From contig NZ_JACYVI010000011.1 of NCBI RefSeq assembly GCF_014842265.1, positions 1 through 64,000 of the forward strand: DNA of 64,000 bases. The letters are read 5' to 3'. The DNA is from Pseudomonas sp. CFBP 13711 (GTDB lineage: Bacteria; Pseudomonadota; Gammaproteobacteria; Pseudomonadales; Pseudomonadaceae). A program made the position numbers and the translations under genes. The notes beneath the pieces were generated by a model. The model made no database searches, was not told the DNA's origin, and worked only from the letters and a program-made list of their open reading frames with translations. Shown here in pieces: positions 8,831 through 18,170 of this stretch. The stretch's first letter is position 1. Each line of letters begins with the position of its first letter.

Positions 8831-10425
8831 GCCTGCAAGCGTTGATCGCCACGACGCTGGGTGAGCGCGACGCGGTGGCCCTCGCCAAGGCCCACGCTAC
8901 CGAGTGGGCGTCATGGCTGGCTCCGATCAGTGGTGACTCAAATGTGGGTCAGGACCCCGGCTATGACGATGATTTCCAGAGCATGCGCGAGGAGGTCAAC
9001 AAGCTGTCCGGGGCGGACGCCGATCGGGTCATCGTACTGGCGGAAAAACTCCTCAAAGGCACCTGCAAGGACCTGCGCGTGCTCACCTATTACCTGTGGG
9101 CGCGCCTGCAGCGGGACGGCGAAGCGGGGCTGGCGGACGGTTTGAATCTGCTGGCCGCCATGGTTGATCGCTACAGCGTCGAGGTGCTGCCGGCGCGGCC
9201 CAACAGTCGCAAGGTCGCGCTGGAGTGGCTGGCGAGCGCCAAAGTCCTCGACAGCCTGACGCTGTACCCGGAAGTGGTGAAGGCCGAGGCCGAACGCACC
9301 GTTGCCGCGCTGGCCTGGCTGGATCAGTCGCTGGAAGGATGGCCCGCAGAACAACGTCCGGAACTCGGCGCGCTGTACTCGGCGCTGTCGGCACGCCTGG
9401 CCCAGGCCGGCGGACTGGATGCCGTGGTGCCGCAATTCAGTGCCCGCCATGATTCTGCAACCCGCGAATCCCCCGGCCACGGCGCAGCACCCGCGCCACA
9501 TTCCGTCCGCTCAGGCCGCGACCTGCTGGACAACGGCCGCGCGCTGGCCAGTTATCTGCGCGAGCAACCCCAGGGCTGGCTGGCCGCCCATCGCCTGATG
9601 AAAAGCCTGCGCTGGGACACCGTGCACCAGTCGCCGCCCCAGGACGCCAATGGCCGCACGCGACTGGCACCGCCGCGAGGCGAATACCGCGCGCAGCTCA
9701 AACGGCTGTACCTGCAACAGAGCTGGAACGAGTTGCTCGATCAGGTGGAGCGCATGTTCGCCGAGGGCGTGAACCATTTCTGGCTCGACCTGCAGTGGTT
9801 TCTGTATCAGGCGCTGAGTCGGCAACCCGCGCCGTTCGAGGGCTGGGCGCGGATCGTCAAGGACGACCTGGGCATGCTCCTCGAACGCCTGCCGGGCCTC
9901 GAAACCCTGTGCTGGGACGACGGCTCGTCCTTTGCCGACGAGACCACCCGCGAGTGGATCGTTCAGCACGTCAGCACCCAGGGCGCTGCGACGTGGCTGC
10001 CTACGCCGGCGGCTTCCACCCCCGACGAAGCCGACATTCTGGCCCTCGAAAGCGAGGCGCTGGCCCAGGCCGACCGCGACGGCGTCGAGGTGGCGCTGGC
10101 CTGGCTCGACACCCGACCCGACATTCACAGCGGCCGCCAGCGCTGGCTGCTGCAGCTGCTGATGGCGCGGGTCGCCGAGCAGTACGGCAAAAGCGAGCTG
10201 GCGTTGCACCTGCTCGGCGAACTGGACGCCACGGCCCAGCGCCATGTGCTCGCTCAGTGGGAGCCGGCGCGGGTGTTTGAAGTCAAGGCGCGGCTGCTCA
10301 AGTTGCTGCGCATGAAAGCCCAGCGCAGCGACGCCGACAAGGCTGCGCTGGGCAAACGGATGGAGCCGCTGCTGGCGGCTCTGGTGGCTATGGACCCGGT
10401 GCGCGCGGCAGTGCTGTGCGGCTGA
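8827..10425 (+). CDS. tssA: T6SS cap/baseplate protein TssA (ImpA family, long form)
   Basis: This 532-residue protein has an N-terminal ImpA domain (about 20-160, with LKGTCKDLRVLTYYLWARL and later LEWLASAKVLDSL). The C-terminal region is VasJ-like, as in long TssA proteins that cap and coordinate growth of the tail tube and sheath. It is translationally coupled to tssM. The central part (about 195-260) is polar and low in complexity and probably serves as a linker. It acts in the cytoplasm with the baseplate and the TssJLM complex. The length suits TssA proteins with the extended C-terminus rather than the short 300-350-residue class. Confidence 0.88.
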   Translation: MSLQALIATTLGERDAVALAKAHATEWASWLAPISGDSNVGQDPGYDDDFQSMREEVNKLSGADADRVIVLAEKLLKGTCKDLRVLTYYLWARLQRDGEAGLADGLNLLAAMVDRYSVEVLPARPNSRKVALEWLASAKVLDSLTLYPEVVKAEAERTVAALAWLDQSLEGWPAEQRPELGALYSALSARLAQAGGLDAVVPQFSARHDSATRESPGHGAAPAPHSVRSGRDLLDNGRALASYLREQPQGWLAAHRLMKSLRWDTVHQSPPQDANGRTRLAPPRGEYRAQLKRLYLQQSWNELLDQVERMFAEGVNHFWLDLQWFLYQALSRQPAPFEGWARIVKDDLGMLLERLPGLETLCWDDGSSFADETTREWIVQHVSTQGAATWLPTPAASTPDEADILALESEALAQADRDGVEVALAWLDTRPDIHSGRQRWLLQLLMARVAEQYGKSELALHLLGELDATAQRHVLAQWEPARVFEVKARLLKLLRMKAQRSDADKAALGKRMEPLLAALVAMDPVRAAVLCG

Positions 10426-10447
10426 CACTTTCAACCAGGAGGTTTTT

Positions 10448-12217
10448 TTGAACACGGACAATCTGACCCTGCGCTACTTCGATGCGGAAATGCGCTACCT
10501 GCGCGAGGCCGGCAAGGAGTTCGCCCAGGCGTTTCCCGACCGCGCCGCTTCGCTGAATCTAGACAAGCCCGGCGCCCACGATCCCTACGTCGAGCGGCTG
10601 TTCGAAGGCTTCGCGTTCCTCATGGGACGGCTGCGGGAAAAACTTGACGATGACCTGCCGGAGCTGACCGAAGGCCTGGTCAGTCTGCTGTGGCCCCATT
10701 ACCTGCGCACGATTCCGTCGCTGTCGATCGTCGAGCTGCAGCCCGACGTAAACCAGATGAAGCAGAGCGAGCAGGTCGCGACCGGCTTTGAAATTCAGTC
10801 GCAACCCATCGGCCCCCAGCGCACGCGCTGCAGTTACACCACCACCCAGGACTTGACCCTGCGTCCACTGGCGCTGGATTCGGTGCGCCTGGCCCAGGAA
10901 CCGGACGGGCGCTCGGTGATCCGCCTGCGGTTTTCCTGTGGTGCGCTGAGCAACTGGGGCCAGCTGGATTTGCGCCGCATCCCGCTGTACCTCAACGCCA
11001 CCCCGGCGGTGGCCAACGCGTTGCATCACGCGCTGACCCTGGGCACTCAGGCCCTCTACGTGCGTCAGCCCGGGGACGCGCAACGTCAACCGCTGCAAGG
11101 ACGTTTCGGGCCCAAGGGCTTCGGCGATGACGACCGGCTCTGGCCGAAGGGCGACAGCGCCTTCAGTGGCTATCAGTTGCTGCTGGAGTACTTCAGTTTT
11201 CGCGAGAAATTCATGTTCGTGACCCTGCACGGGCTCGAAAACATGAGCATCGCGCCGGACGCGCCGTGGTTCGAACTCGAGGCTGTCCTGAGTGTGCCCT
11301 GGCCCCATGCATTTTCGCTGAGCAGCGAGCACATTCGCCTGCACGCCGTGCCGGTGATCAATCTGTTTCCGCTGGAGGCCGACCCGCTGTCCCTTGATCC
11401 CTTGCAGACCGACTATTTGCTGCGGCCCATGCGCCTGCAGGACGGCCACACCGAAATCTATTCGGTCGACCGGGTAACGGCGTCCCGCGACTCGGGGCGG
11501 GAAGAGTACGTGCCGTTTTCCAGCTTCCGGCACAAGGGCGGCATGCTCCGTGACGAGGCGCCCGAGCGTTATTTCCACACCCGCCTCAAGCGCGGCGCGA
11601 ACGGGCTGCACGACACCTGGCTGATACTGGGCGGCGAGGGCGCCGACCTTGATCGATTGACCGAGCGGCCGTGCCTGTCCCTGCGCCTTACCGGCACCAA
11701 TGGGCAACTGCCGAGGAAAGCGCTGCAAAGCACGATCCTTGATACGCCGCTGCACGCGACCCAGTCCGGTCTGCGGGTGCGCAACCTGTGTGCGCCGACC
11801 CTGCCGTGCTATCCGCCCAGCCGCGACCGCTTTCACTGGCGGGTGTTGAGCCATCTGGGCTCGAACTTTCTGCCGATGCTCGATAACGCCGAAGTGCTGC
11901 GTGGCACCCTGGCGCTGTACGACTGGACCGGCAGCGAGCTCAATCGTCGGCGTCTGGAAGCCATCGTTGAGGTGCGTCATCACCTCATCCAGCGCTTCGA
12001 AAAAGGTTTTTTGCTGCGCGGCGTGGACATCGAAGTGACCCTCGATGCCAACGGCTTTGCCGGCGAGGGCGACATCTGCCTGTTCGGCGAAATGCTCAAC
12101 CGGTTCTTCGCGCTGTACGCCGACATCCACTTGTTCACCCAGATCACCCTGATTCTGCAACCGACCGGGAGGAGCCTGCGATGGAGCGAAAACCACAGCC
12201 AGCGGATTCCCGGCTAA
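10448..12217 (+). CDS. tssF: T6SS baseplate protein TssF (VasA/ImpG)
   Basis: The 589-residue protein starts with the family pattern LRYFDAEMRYLREAGKEFA followed by DPYVERLFEGFAFLMGRLR and LLWPHYLRTIPSLSIVEL. The start codon is TTG, supported by caggagg about six bases upstream. TssF forms the baseplate wedge with TssG, TssE and TssK. It overlaps tssG by 37 bases, indicating co-translation. It is full length compared with the family's usual 580-620 residues. Confidence 0.94.
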   Translation: MNTDNLTLRYFDAEMRYLREAGKEFAQAFPDRAASLNLDKPGAHDPYVERLFEGFAFLMGRLREKLDDDLPELTEGLVSLLWPHYLRTIPSLSIVELQPDVNQMKQSEQVATGFEIQSQPIGPQRTRCSYTTTQDLTLRPLALDSVRLAQEPDGRSVIRLRFSCGALSNWGQLDLRRIPLYLNATPAVANALHHALTLGTQALYVRQPGDAQRQPLQGRFGPKGFGDDDRLWPKGDSAFSGYQLLLEYFSFREKFMFVTLHGLENMSIAPDAPWFELEAVLSVPWPHAFSLSSEHIRLHAVPVINLFPLEADPLSLDPLQTDYLLRPMRLQDGHTEIYSVDRVTASRDSGREEYVPFSSFRHKGGMLRDEAPERYFHTRLKRGANGLHDTWLILGGEGADLDRLTERPCLSLRLTGTNGQLPRKALQSTILDTPLHATQSGLRVRNLCAPTLPCYPPSRDRFHWRVLSHLGSNFLPMLDNAEVLRGTLALYDWTGSELNRRRLEAIVEVRHHLIQRFEKGFLLRGVDIEVTLDANGFAGEGDICLFGEMLNRFFALYADIHLFTQITLILQPTGRSLRWSENHSQRIPG

Positions 12218-13272
12218 GGGTCGCCGAATGGCTCGCTGCCGTGCAGGGTCGGGTGGCCGAGGCGAGCGTCTACCGCTTCTGCCAGTTGCTGGAAGCCGCG
12301 GCGCCGGAGCAGCCGCCGATGGGCAGCTCGGAAGATCCGGCGGATGATCTGGTGCGCTTCCGGCCCGATCCCGGCATGGGCTTTCCTGCCAGTGAGTTGA
12401 AAGCCGTGGAGTGGTCGTCTGAGGATCAGCCGCTACCTGCAACCGTGCGCACCCGCTTGCTCGGCCTCTACGGCGTGGATTCACCGATGCCGACGCGCTA
12501 CCTCGACGACATCGCGCAAAAGCGGGAAGGCCACGAGGCGCTGGAGGGGTTTCTCGACATCTTCAACCACCGGGTCTTCACCCAGTTCTACCGGATCTGG
12601 CGCAAGTATTCCTACCCGGCCTCGTTCGCGCCCGCTGGGGCCGACCCCACCTCCCAGTGCCTGTTCGGGCTGATCGGGCTGGGTATCCCCGGTACCGCGA
12701 AGCGCATCGCCACGCCGCTGTCGCGTTTTCTGGCGTTGCTCGGCGTGATGCGTCTGCCAACCCGCAACGCCGAGGGCATTTCGGCGCTGGTGCATTTGCT
12801 GGCGTCTCGCACTCAGGCGTCGATCAAGCCGCACTGGCCGCGAAACATTGCCCTCGACGCGCCTGCCAGCCTGTCGTCCGCGCGGCCGGTGAGTCTGTCC
12901 CAGGGCACGCCGTTGGGCTGCGTGGGCCGCGACGTCAACAGCGAACTGTTGCTGACGCTGTTCACCGCCGACCACGACGAGGCGCAGGAATGGCTGCCCG
13001 GCGGTGGTTTGCACAGCGACCTGCGGGTGCTGTTGCAGGTTTACCTCGGTTGGCGCTGTACCGCGCGGTTGCGCCTGTCGCTGCCCATCGGCTGCCTGCC
13101 GCTGTCAGCGCTGGGCGGACGAGGTGTGCTGCTGGGCATGACCGCCGGACTCGGGTTGCAGGGCAGCGCTGCCGGGATAAACGACATCATCACTATCCAT
13201 CTGGGCCGTTACCAGGGGCTCCACATCAATCCTCAGGAAAGAGAACCCACCCATGTCGCCTATTTTTTATAA
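12181..13272 (+). CDS. tssG: T6SS baseplate protein TssG (VasB/ImpH)
   Basis: A 363-residue TssG protein with ASVYRFCQLLEAA near the N-terminus, VRFRPDPGMGFPASEL in the middle and LGLYGVDSPMPTRYLDDIA. The C-terminus has LSALGGRGVLLGMTAGLG. It pairs with TssF in the baseplate wedge. The start lies inside tssF and the stop inside tssJ, so the genes are tightly packed. Length is near the upper end for the family (about 330-360), and no truncation is visible. Confidence 0.92.
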   Translation: MERKPQPADSRLRVAEWLAAVQGRVAEASVYRFCQLLEAAAPEQPPMGSSEDPADDLVRFRPDPGMGFPASELKAVEWSSEDQPLPATVRTRLLGLYGVDSPMPTRYLDDIAQKREGHEALEGFLDIFNHRVFTQFYRIWRKYSYPASFAPAGADPTSQCLFGLIGLGIPGTAKRIATPLSRFLALLGVMRLPTRNAEGISALVHLLASRTQASIKPHWPRNIALDAPASLSSARPVSLSQGTPLGCVGRDVNSELLLTLFTADHDEAQEWLPGGGLHSDLRVLLQVYLGWRCTARLRLSLPIGCLPLSALGGRGVLLGMTAGLGLQGSAAGINDIITIHLGRYQGLHINPQEREPTHVAYFL

Positions 13273-13789
13273 AGCGTTGTCCGTCATCGTCCTCGGCCTC
13301 TTCGTCAGCGGCTGCGGGGTGACGCAGAGCGTGTCCGAATCCACCGCAGCAATGACCCAGGCGATTTTCTACAAACAGGTCAGGACCCTGCGTCTGGACT
13401 TCGACGGCCGCCTGGCCCTGAACACTCATGGCACGGACATGCGCGAGTTGTCGGTACCGGTGATGGTGCGGGTGTATCAGCTGCGCGATGGCAAGTCGGC
13501 GAGCAAAGCCACCTACGACGACCTGCTGCGGGACGCCGACCAGGTGCTCGGCGCTGACCTGCTGGATCAGCGATCGCTGGTGATCAAGCCCGGGGAGGGC
13601 GCGCCGCTGGATGTGCCGCTGAACGAAAACGCCGGAGTGATCGCCGTCGTCGGGTTATTCCGCGAGCCCGATCTGCAGCTCAATGAATGGCGCTTGCTGC
13701 TCACCCGCGACGACCTCGACCCGGACCGGCCCCGGGTCATCGAGCTGGGCGAAAGCCGGCTGACCCTGCGCCCCCTGGCCGAGGGTTGA
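13253..13789 (+). CDS. tssJ: T6SS outer-membrane lipoprotein TssJ
   Basis: The 178-residue protein has a lipoprotein signal peptide ending in the lipobox V-S-G-C at Cys20. The mature part has the transthyretin-like pattern of TssJ: VPVMVRVYQLRDGKSASKAT, then DLLDQRSLVIKPGE and DRPRVIELGESRLTL. It is the outer-membrane subunit that holds TssM. It overlaps tssG by 20 bases, and aggaaagag lies upstream of the ATG as its likely RBS. Confidence 0.93.
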   Translation: MSPIFYKALSVIVLGLFVSGCGVTQSVSESTAAMTQAIFYKQVRTLRLDFDGRLALNTHGTDMRELSVPVMVRVYQLRDGKSASKATYDDLLRDADQVLGADLLDQRSLVIKPGEGAPLDVPLNENAGVIAVVGLFREPDLQLNEWRLLLTRDDLDPDRPRVIELGESRLTLRPLAEG

Positions 13790-13792
13790 GCC

Positions 13793-14233
13793 ATGAGCGA
13801 GCTCAACCCTTCGCTGTACGAAACCCTGCTACAGAATTTCAGCGGCGAGCTCGACCTGTCCCGGGTGGGGGAAAACGATCAATACGTGCTCTCGGTGCTG
13901 GACAATGTGCAACGTGTGCTCAACAGCCGCGCGGGCACCCTCGCGCACTTGCCCGATTACGGCCTGCCGGACATGGGCGCTGTGCTCGAAGGCTTGCCCT
14001 CTGCCGCCCATGGGCTGATGCGAACCATCGCCGACACGCTGCTCAAGTACGAGCCGCGCCTGTTGTCGCTGGACATCGAATTGTTGCCCCAGACCCAGCC
14101 GGGCCATCTGGTCTACGCCCTCGACGCCACCCTTGAAGGGAACCGCACCGCGACGTTCGGCACGACCTTGAGCCCGGAGGGAAGGGCGGTGGTGCGTCAT
14201 CTCAAGCGCCATAATGTGCAGGGCCTAACGTGA
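13793..14233 (+). CDS. tssE: T6SS baseplate protein TssE (gp25-like)
   Basis: The 146-residue protein matches the GpW/Gp25 lysozyme-like family: VLDNVQRVLNSRAGTLAHLP followed by DYGLPDM, the conserved start of gp25 domains, and later RTIADTLLKYEPRLLSLDIE. It forms part of the T6SS baseplate. It begins three bases after the tssJ stop and ends in a GTGA overlap with the next gene. Length and motifs are normal. Confidence 0.92.
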   Translation: MSELNPSLYETLLQNFSGELDLSRVGENDQYVLSVLDNVQRVLNSRAGTLAHLPDYGLPDMGAVLEGLPSAAHGLMRTIADTLLKYEPRLLSLDIELLPQTQPGHLVYALDATLEGNRTATFGTTLSPEGRAVVRHLKRHNVQGLT

Positions 14234-15003
14234 GCGGCCAGGCAAAAAGGCGGTCGGGCCTGGACATCCAGCCTGGGGGCGATCCGCGCGCGCTGCCCGA
14301 ATACCGCATGCTGCGCACCGAAATGGCCAGGCTCGCTCATCCCGCCTGTCCTGATGTCGACTGGCGGCACGTCGAGCAGTGCTGCCTGGGTGTCTTTGCC
14401 CGCAATGGCGCGGACCTGCAAACGGCGGCGGGTTACGCCCTGGCGCGCAGTCATCTGGCCGGGCTGAACGGGATGTACGAAGGCCTGTCGGTCCTGGAAA
14501 CCCTGTTGCGGGCAGACGCCCAACCCTGGCCGCGAGGGGGGCCGGCGCGGGCGGAACTCCTCAATGGACTGTTCGGCTCTTGGCAAGCGGTGCTGCGTGA
14601 ACTGGAGATCAATGTCGGCGATCTGGCGGACCTCGGTCTGTTTTGCGTGCGGCTTGAGCACGTGCGCCGGACGCTGCTTGAGCGGCTTCCTGTGTCCATC
14701 AATAGCCTGGAAGGCTTGCGCACGCAGGTGGAGCAACGGGCGTCGCGGATCGAGCGCGAAGCTCAGGCCGCGGTGCTGGTCGCGCCGAACGCCATGCCGC
14801 CCCCATCGCTGCACATCGGGACTCATTCCTCAACCCAGAGAAACACACCAACCCAGAGAAACATCCCAACCCAGAGAAACTCTGCAGCCACGCAGCCAAC
14901 GTCCACCGACATCAAGGTCACTGCAGAAAAACGCACCGCGATGTGGATCGGATTACTCATCGGCGGATTGCTCGGCCTGCTCGCCGCATTGGCCTGGCTG
15001 TGA
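14230..15003 (+). CDS. VasL-like ImpA-N domain protein with C-terminal TM anchor
   Basis: This 257-residue protein begins at GTG (overlapping the tssE stop). Residues 20-170 match the ImpA N-terminal domain (YALARSHLAGLNGMYEGLSV, ELEINVGDLADLGLF). A low-complexity linker follows, containing three TQRN-x-x hexapeptides, and then a C-terminal membrane helix (MWIGLLIGGLLGLLAALAWL). It resembles short VasL-type proteins that are TssA relatives anchored in the inner membrane. In other bacteria such proteins help retain or stabilise the sheath; here this is inferred. It is the last gene of the T6SS run in this window. Confidence 0.8.
   Translation: MSGQAKRRSGLDIQPGGDPRALPEYRMLRTEMARLAHPACPDVDWRHVEQCCLGVFARNGADLQTAAGYALARSHLAGLNGMYEGLSVLETLLRADAQPWPRGGPARAELLNGLFGSWQAVLRELEINVGDLADLGLFCVRLEHVRRTLLERLPVSINSLEGLRTQVEQRASRIEREAQAAVLVAPNAMPPPSLHIGTHSSTQRNTPTQRNIPTQRNSAATQPTSTDIKVTAEKRTAMWIGLLIGGLLGLLAALAWL
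14831..14884 (+). repeat. Three 18-bp tandem repeats inside the VasL-like gene
   Basis: Three units, each opening with caacccagagaaac, lie at 14831-14848, 14849-14866 and 14867-14884. The unit is a multiple of three, so changes in copy number would keep the reading frame while altering the length of the TQRN linker before the membrane anchor. Confidence 0.85.
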
Positions 15004-15156
15004 CAATACCCGTGTATCAAGGCTTGCCGACGGCCAAGGTCGCGCCGAGACCATACCGCCCGGCCGAACGTCGGCATTTCCCCGTCAGCCATATTTACAG
15101 CCGGGCACTGTCTCCATTAGTGTGCGCGCATCATCTGCCTCAACAGCGGCTGCCGC

Positions 15157-15828
15157 ATGTTCAGGCACGTCCGCTCAGACCGGACACTTTCGCCCTTGGT
15201 TGAAATCACCCCTGCGTTGCGCGACCCTTGCGTCCCGGCCCCCTATGCCAGTGTCCTTCAGCAATTGCGAACGGCTACCGCCGTCCAGCACTCGACACTC
15301 GAAGCCCGACTGCCACTGACCCACCCCCAGCTTGATCTCGGCACCTACAAACGGATCATCGCGGCCTACTACGGCTTCCATCTGCCCTTGCAACAATCGA
15401 TTGAGCGCTTTCTTGCGCCCCAGGCCATCGACCCCGCCCGGCAGAAAATCCCCGCGCTGATCAAGGATCTGCACGCCCTCGGCCTGGACGACCTGCAGAT
15501 TCAGGCGTTGCCGCTGTGCACCGAACTGCCCGCCATCGACAGCGTCGCGCAGTTGCTCGGTGTGATGTATGTCATGGAAGGGGCTACGCTGGGGGGGCAG
15601 GTGCTGCGCCGGATCATCGCCAACAGGCTGGGCGTTGATGCCGACAGCGGCGGTGAGTTTTTGGACGTGTACGGCCGCGACACCGGGCGGTTGTGGAAGG
15701 CCTTCCTCAAGCAACTGGCCGAGTTCGATGCGCCGCTGCACAACGCCGAGGTGGTGCAGGCGGCCTGTGCCACTTTCCACTGCTTTCAAACCTGGCTGGA
15801 GCAAACGGGAGTGTTGAATGACGCTTGA
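15157..15828 (+). CDS. bphO: Biliverdin-producing heme oxygenase BphO
   Basis: This heme oxygenase of up to 223 residues opens heme to biliverdin, the chromophore of the downstream phytochrome. The proximal His lies in RTATAVQHSTLEARL (His44) and the distal-helix glycine motif in MYVMEGATLGGQVL. It overlaps bphP by 11 bases, the usual bphO-bphP operon arrangement. The start is uncertain: the ATG at 15157 has no good RBS and the first 25 or so residues do not look conserved, so a TTG near 15196 is possible. The 153 bases before it (15004-15156) show no gene. Confidence 0.9.
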   Translation: MFRHVRSDRTLSPLVEITPALRDPCVPAPYASVLQQLRTATAVQHSTLEARLPLTHPQLDLGTYKRIIAAYYGFHLPLQQSIERFLAPQAIDPARQKIPALIKDLHALGLDDLQIQALPLCTELPAIDSVAQLLGVMYVMEGATLGGQVLRRIIANRLGVDADSGGEFLDVYGRDTGRLWKAFLKQLAEFDAPLHNAEVVQAACATFHCFQTWLEQTGVLNDA

Positions 15829-18043
15829 CCACACGCTGAACATGGATGAGCTGCTGGACACCTGTGCCAATGAACCCATTCGTATCCCCGGCGCCATTCA
15901 GCCCCACGGCGCTCTGCTGACCCTGCTCGAAACCGACTGGACCGTGCAACAGGCCAGCGCCAATGCCTGGCAGATGCTGGGCATCCCCGGCGACGTGCAG
16001 GCTGGCGACTCGCTGGTACGCTGGCTGGGCGAGGCGCAGGCCGAGGCCTTGCGCGACGCCGTTCAAGACGCGGATCTGCACAGCCTCGATCCATTGCCGA
16101 CGCAATGTGCCGGGCAGGCATTCGATGGCCTGTTGCATCGCCACGACGGCCTGTTGTTTCTGGAACTTGAGCCCGTCGTCACACAGGCATCGATGCAGCA
16201 CTTGGGGCCGCGCCTCACGCGCACCTTGCGTCGCCTGCAATCGGCCAAATCGCTGGACGATCTGTACGCCATCAGCGTCTCGGAAATCCGTGCACTGACC
16301 GGCTACGACCGGGTCATGATCTATCGCTTTGAAGAGGAGGGTCACGGGCAGGTCATTGCCGAGTCGGCGACGGCCGAACTGGACGCCTACCTGGGGCTGT
16401 TTTTCCCCGCCACCGACATCCCGCAGCAGGCCCGCGAGCTGTACCGCCTGAACTGGCTGCGCATCATCCCCGACGCCGCGTATGTGCCGGCGCCTTTGGT
16501 CCCGGCCCTGCGCCCGGATACCGGCGAGCCGCTGGACATGAGCCACGCGGTGCTGCGCAGCGTGTCGCCGATCCATTGTCAGTACATGCACAACATGGGC
16601 GTGCGCTCATCAATGAGCATTTCCCTGCTCAAGGATGAACGCCTCTGGGGCCTGATCAGTTGCGGCAATCGCGAGCCGCTGCAGGTGCCGCACACGCTGC
16701 GCTCGGCCTGCCAGACCATCGGGCAAGTGCTGTCGATGCAGATCAGCCTGCTGGAAGATCAGCAGACTCAGCGCCAGCGACTGGCCAAGCATCACATGCT
16801 GGACAGGCTGTCCAGGGCGATGAACGAGTCCGCTGACGACGTGTACAACGGGCTGCTTGAACACGCCCAGGCGCTGCTGACACTGGTCGACGCCAACGGT
16901 GCGGCGGTGATCATCGACGGTCAGGTACACCTGATCGGCCAGTGCCCGAGCACCGAGCAAGTGAGCGCGTTGCAGCAATGGCTGCAGAACCGGCCCGGAT
17001 CTGTGTTCGAGACGTCCAGCCTTGGTGCCGTGTTCCCCGACGCCCAAGCGTACCAACGCGTGGCCAGCGGACTGCTGGCGTTCAGTTTGCCCAAGCCGGT
17101 GGCCAACGGGGTGCTGTGGTTTCGCGCCGAAGTCAGGGGCAGCGTGGAGTGGAGCGGCAACCCGCAACAGGCCAAACGGGTCGTCAATGACCGCCTGCAA
17201 CCACGGGAATCCTTTGCCCTGTGGGAACAGCAGGTCGAGGGCAAGGCCAGAACCTGGAGCGCCGGTGAGGTCTACGCGGTGTCCGATCTGCGTCGCTCTG
17301 CGCTGGAGGCAGACCTGTCACGGCAGGTGCTGCGCGAGAAAGAGGCGGTGCGTGCCCGCGATGAACTGGTGGCCGTGGTGTCCCACGACCTGCGCAGCCC
17401 GCTGACGGTTATCGTCATGCAGTGCGGCATGATGCAGCGGGTGATCAACGCCGACGCCACAGCATCTACCAAACGACTCAGCTCTGCCGTCGACATCCTG
17501 CAGCGCGCGTCTTCGCGGATGAGCAGCCTGCTGGAGGATTTGCTCGATACGTCAAAGATCGAAGCCGGCCGCTACTTCATCGACGCCGAGCGGCTGGAAG
17601 TCAGCCAGTTGTTCGAAGACGCCTGGTCACTGCTCACGCCACTGGCACTGAACAAATTCATCGACCTGACCTTCCACGCCGAACCCGAGCTGACGGTTTT
17701 CGCCGATCCGGAGCGCATGTTTCAGGTGCTGTCCAACCTGGTGGGCAATGCGATCAAATTCACCCCCAAGGCTGGTAGTGTGAAGGTCACGGCGGCAGGT
17801 GCGGGCGACCATGTGGTGTTCACCGTGGTGGATACCGGGGAGGGTATTCGCAGCGATCAGTTGCCCCATGTGTTCGAGCGCTACTGGCGCAGACGTGAAG
17901 GCAACCCGAATGGCACCGGCCTTGGGCTCTATATCTCCCAAGGGATCGTCAAGGTTCACGGCGGTGAACTGACGGCCACCAGTGAAGAGGGCGTCGGCAG
18001 CGAATTCCGTTTCACGATACCGCGCGCGTCCAAGGCGTCGTGA
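15818..18043 (+). CDS. bphP: Bacteriophytochrome histidine kinase BphP
   Basis: This 741-residue red/far-red photoreceptor has Cys16 (ELLDTCANEPIRIPGAIQPH), which should bind biliverdin covalently. A PAS domain follows, then a GAF domain with DRVMIYRFEEEG, the PxSDIP variant PATDIP and PIHCQYMHNMGV, and then a PHY domain. The kinase has the H-box VSHDLRSPLTV with phospho-acceptor His523, NLVGNAIKFTP, DTGEGI and GTGLGLYI. There is no attached receiver, and no response regulator follows, so the phosphotransfer partner is elsewhere. The chromophore enzyme is co-translated upstream. All key residues appear intact. Confidence 0.95.
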   Translation: MTLDHTLNMDELLDTCANEPIRIPGAIQPHGALLTLLETDWTVQQASANAWQMLGIPGDVQAGDSLVRWLGEAQAEALRDAVQDADLHSLDPLPTQCAGQAFDGLLHRHDGLLFLELEPVVTQASMQHLGPRLTRTLRRLQSAKSLDDLYAISVSEIRALTGYDRVMIYRFEEEGHGQVIAESATAELDAYLGLFFPATDIPQQARELYRLNWLRIIPDAAYVPAPLVPALRPDTGEPLDMSHAVLRSVSPIHCQYMHNMGVRSSMSISLLKDERLWGLISCGNREPLQVPHTLRSACQTIGQVLSMQISLLEDQQTQRQRLAKHHMLDRLSRAMNESADDVYNGLLEHAQALLTLVDANGAAVIIDGQVHLIGQCPSTEQVSALQQWLQNRPGSVFETSSLGAVFPDAQAYQRVASGLLAFSLPKPVANGVLWFRAEVRGSVEWSGNPQQAKRVVNDRLQPRESFALWEQQVEGKARTWSAGEVYAVSDLRRSALEADLSRQVLREKEAVRARDELVAVVSHDLRSPLTVIVMQCGMMQRVINADATASTKRLSSAVDILQRASSRMSSLLEDLLDTSKIEAGRYFIDAERLEVSQLFEDAWSLLTPLALNKFIDLTFHAEPELTVFADPERMFQVLSNLVGNAIKFTPKAGSVKVTAAGAGDHVVFTVVDTGEGIRSDQLPHVFERYWRRREGNPNGTGLGLYISQGIVKVHGGELTATSEEGVGSEFRFTIPRASKAS

Positions 18044-18132
18044 ATCGGGTGCGACCGCTTTAGCGGCAGGGGGTTATTCCTGACTGGAATCCCCCGCATG
18101 AAAAACATGAATTTTATTTATGGCCCCTAGCC

Positions 18133-18165
18133 CTCTACCGTGAGCGTATTCCGTTCACGGTAGAG
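18133..18165 (+). promoter_or_regulatory. Inverted repeat at the MFS gene start
   Basis: Arms ctctaccgtg (18133-18142) and cacggtagag (18156-18165) are perfectly complementary with a 13-base spacer. The right arm ends five bases before the ATG at 18171 and covers the only purine-rich RBS candidate. It may be a repressor operator or an RNA hairpin that masks the ribosome site. The sequence alone does not decide between them. Confidence 0.5.
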
Positions 18166-18170
18166 CCGTC

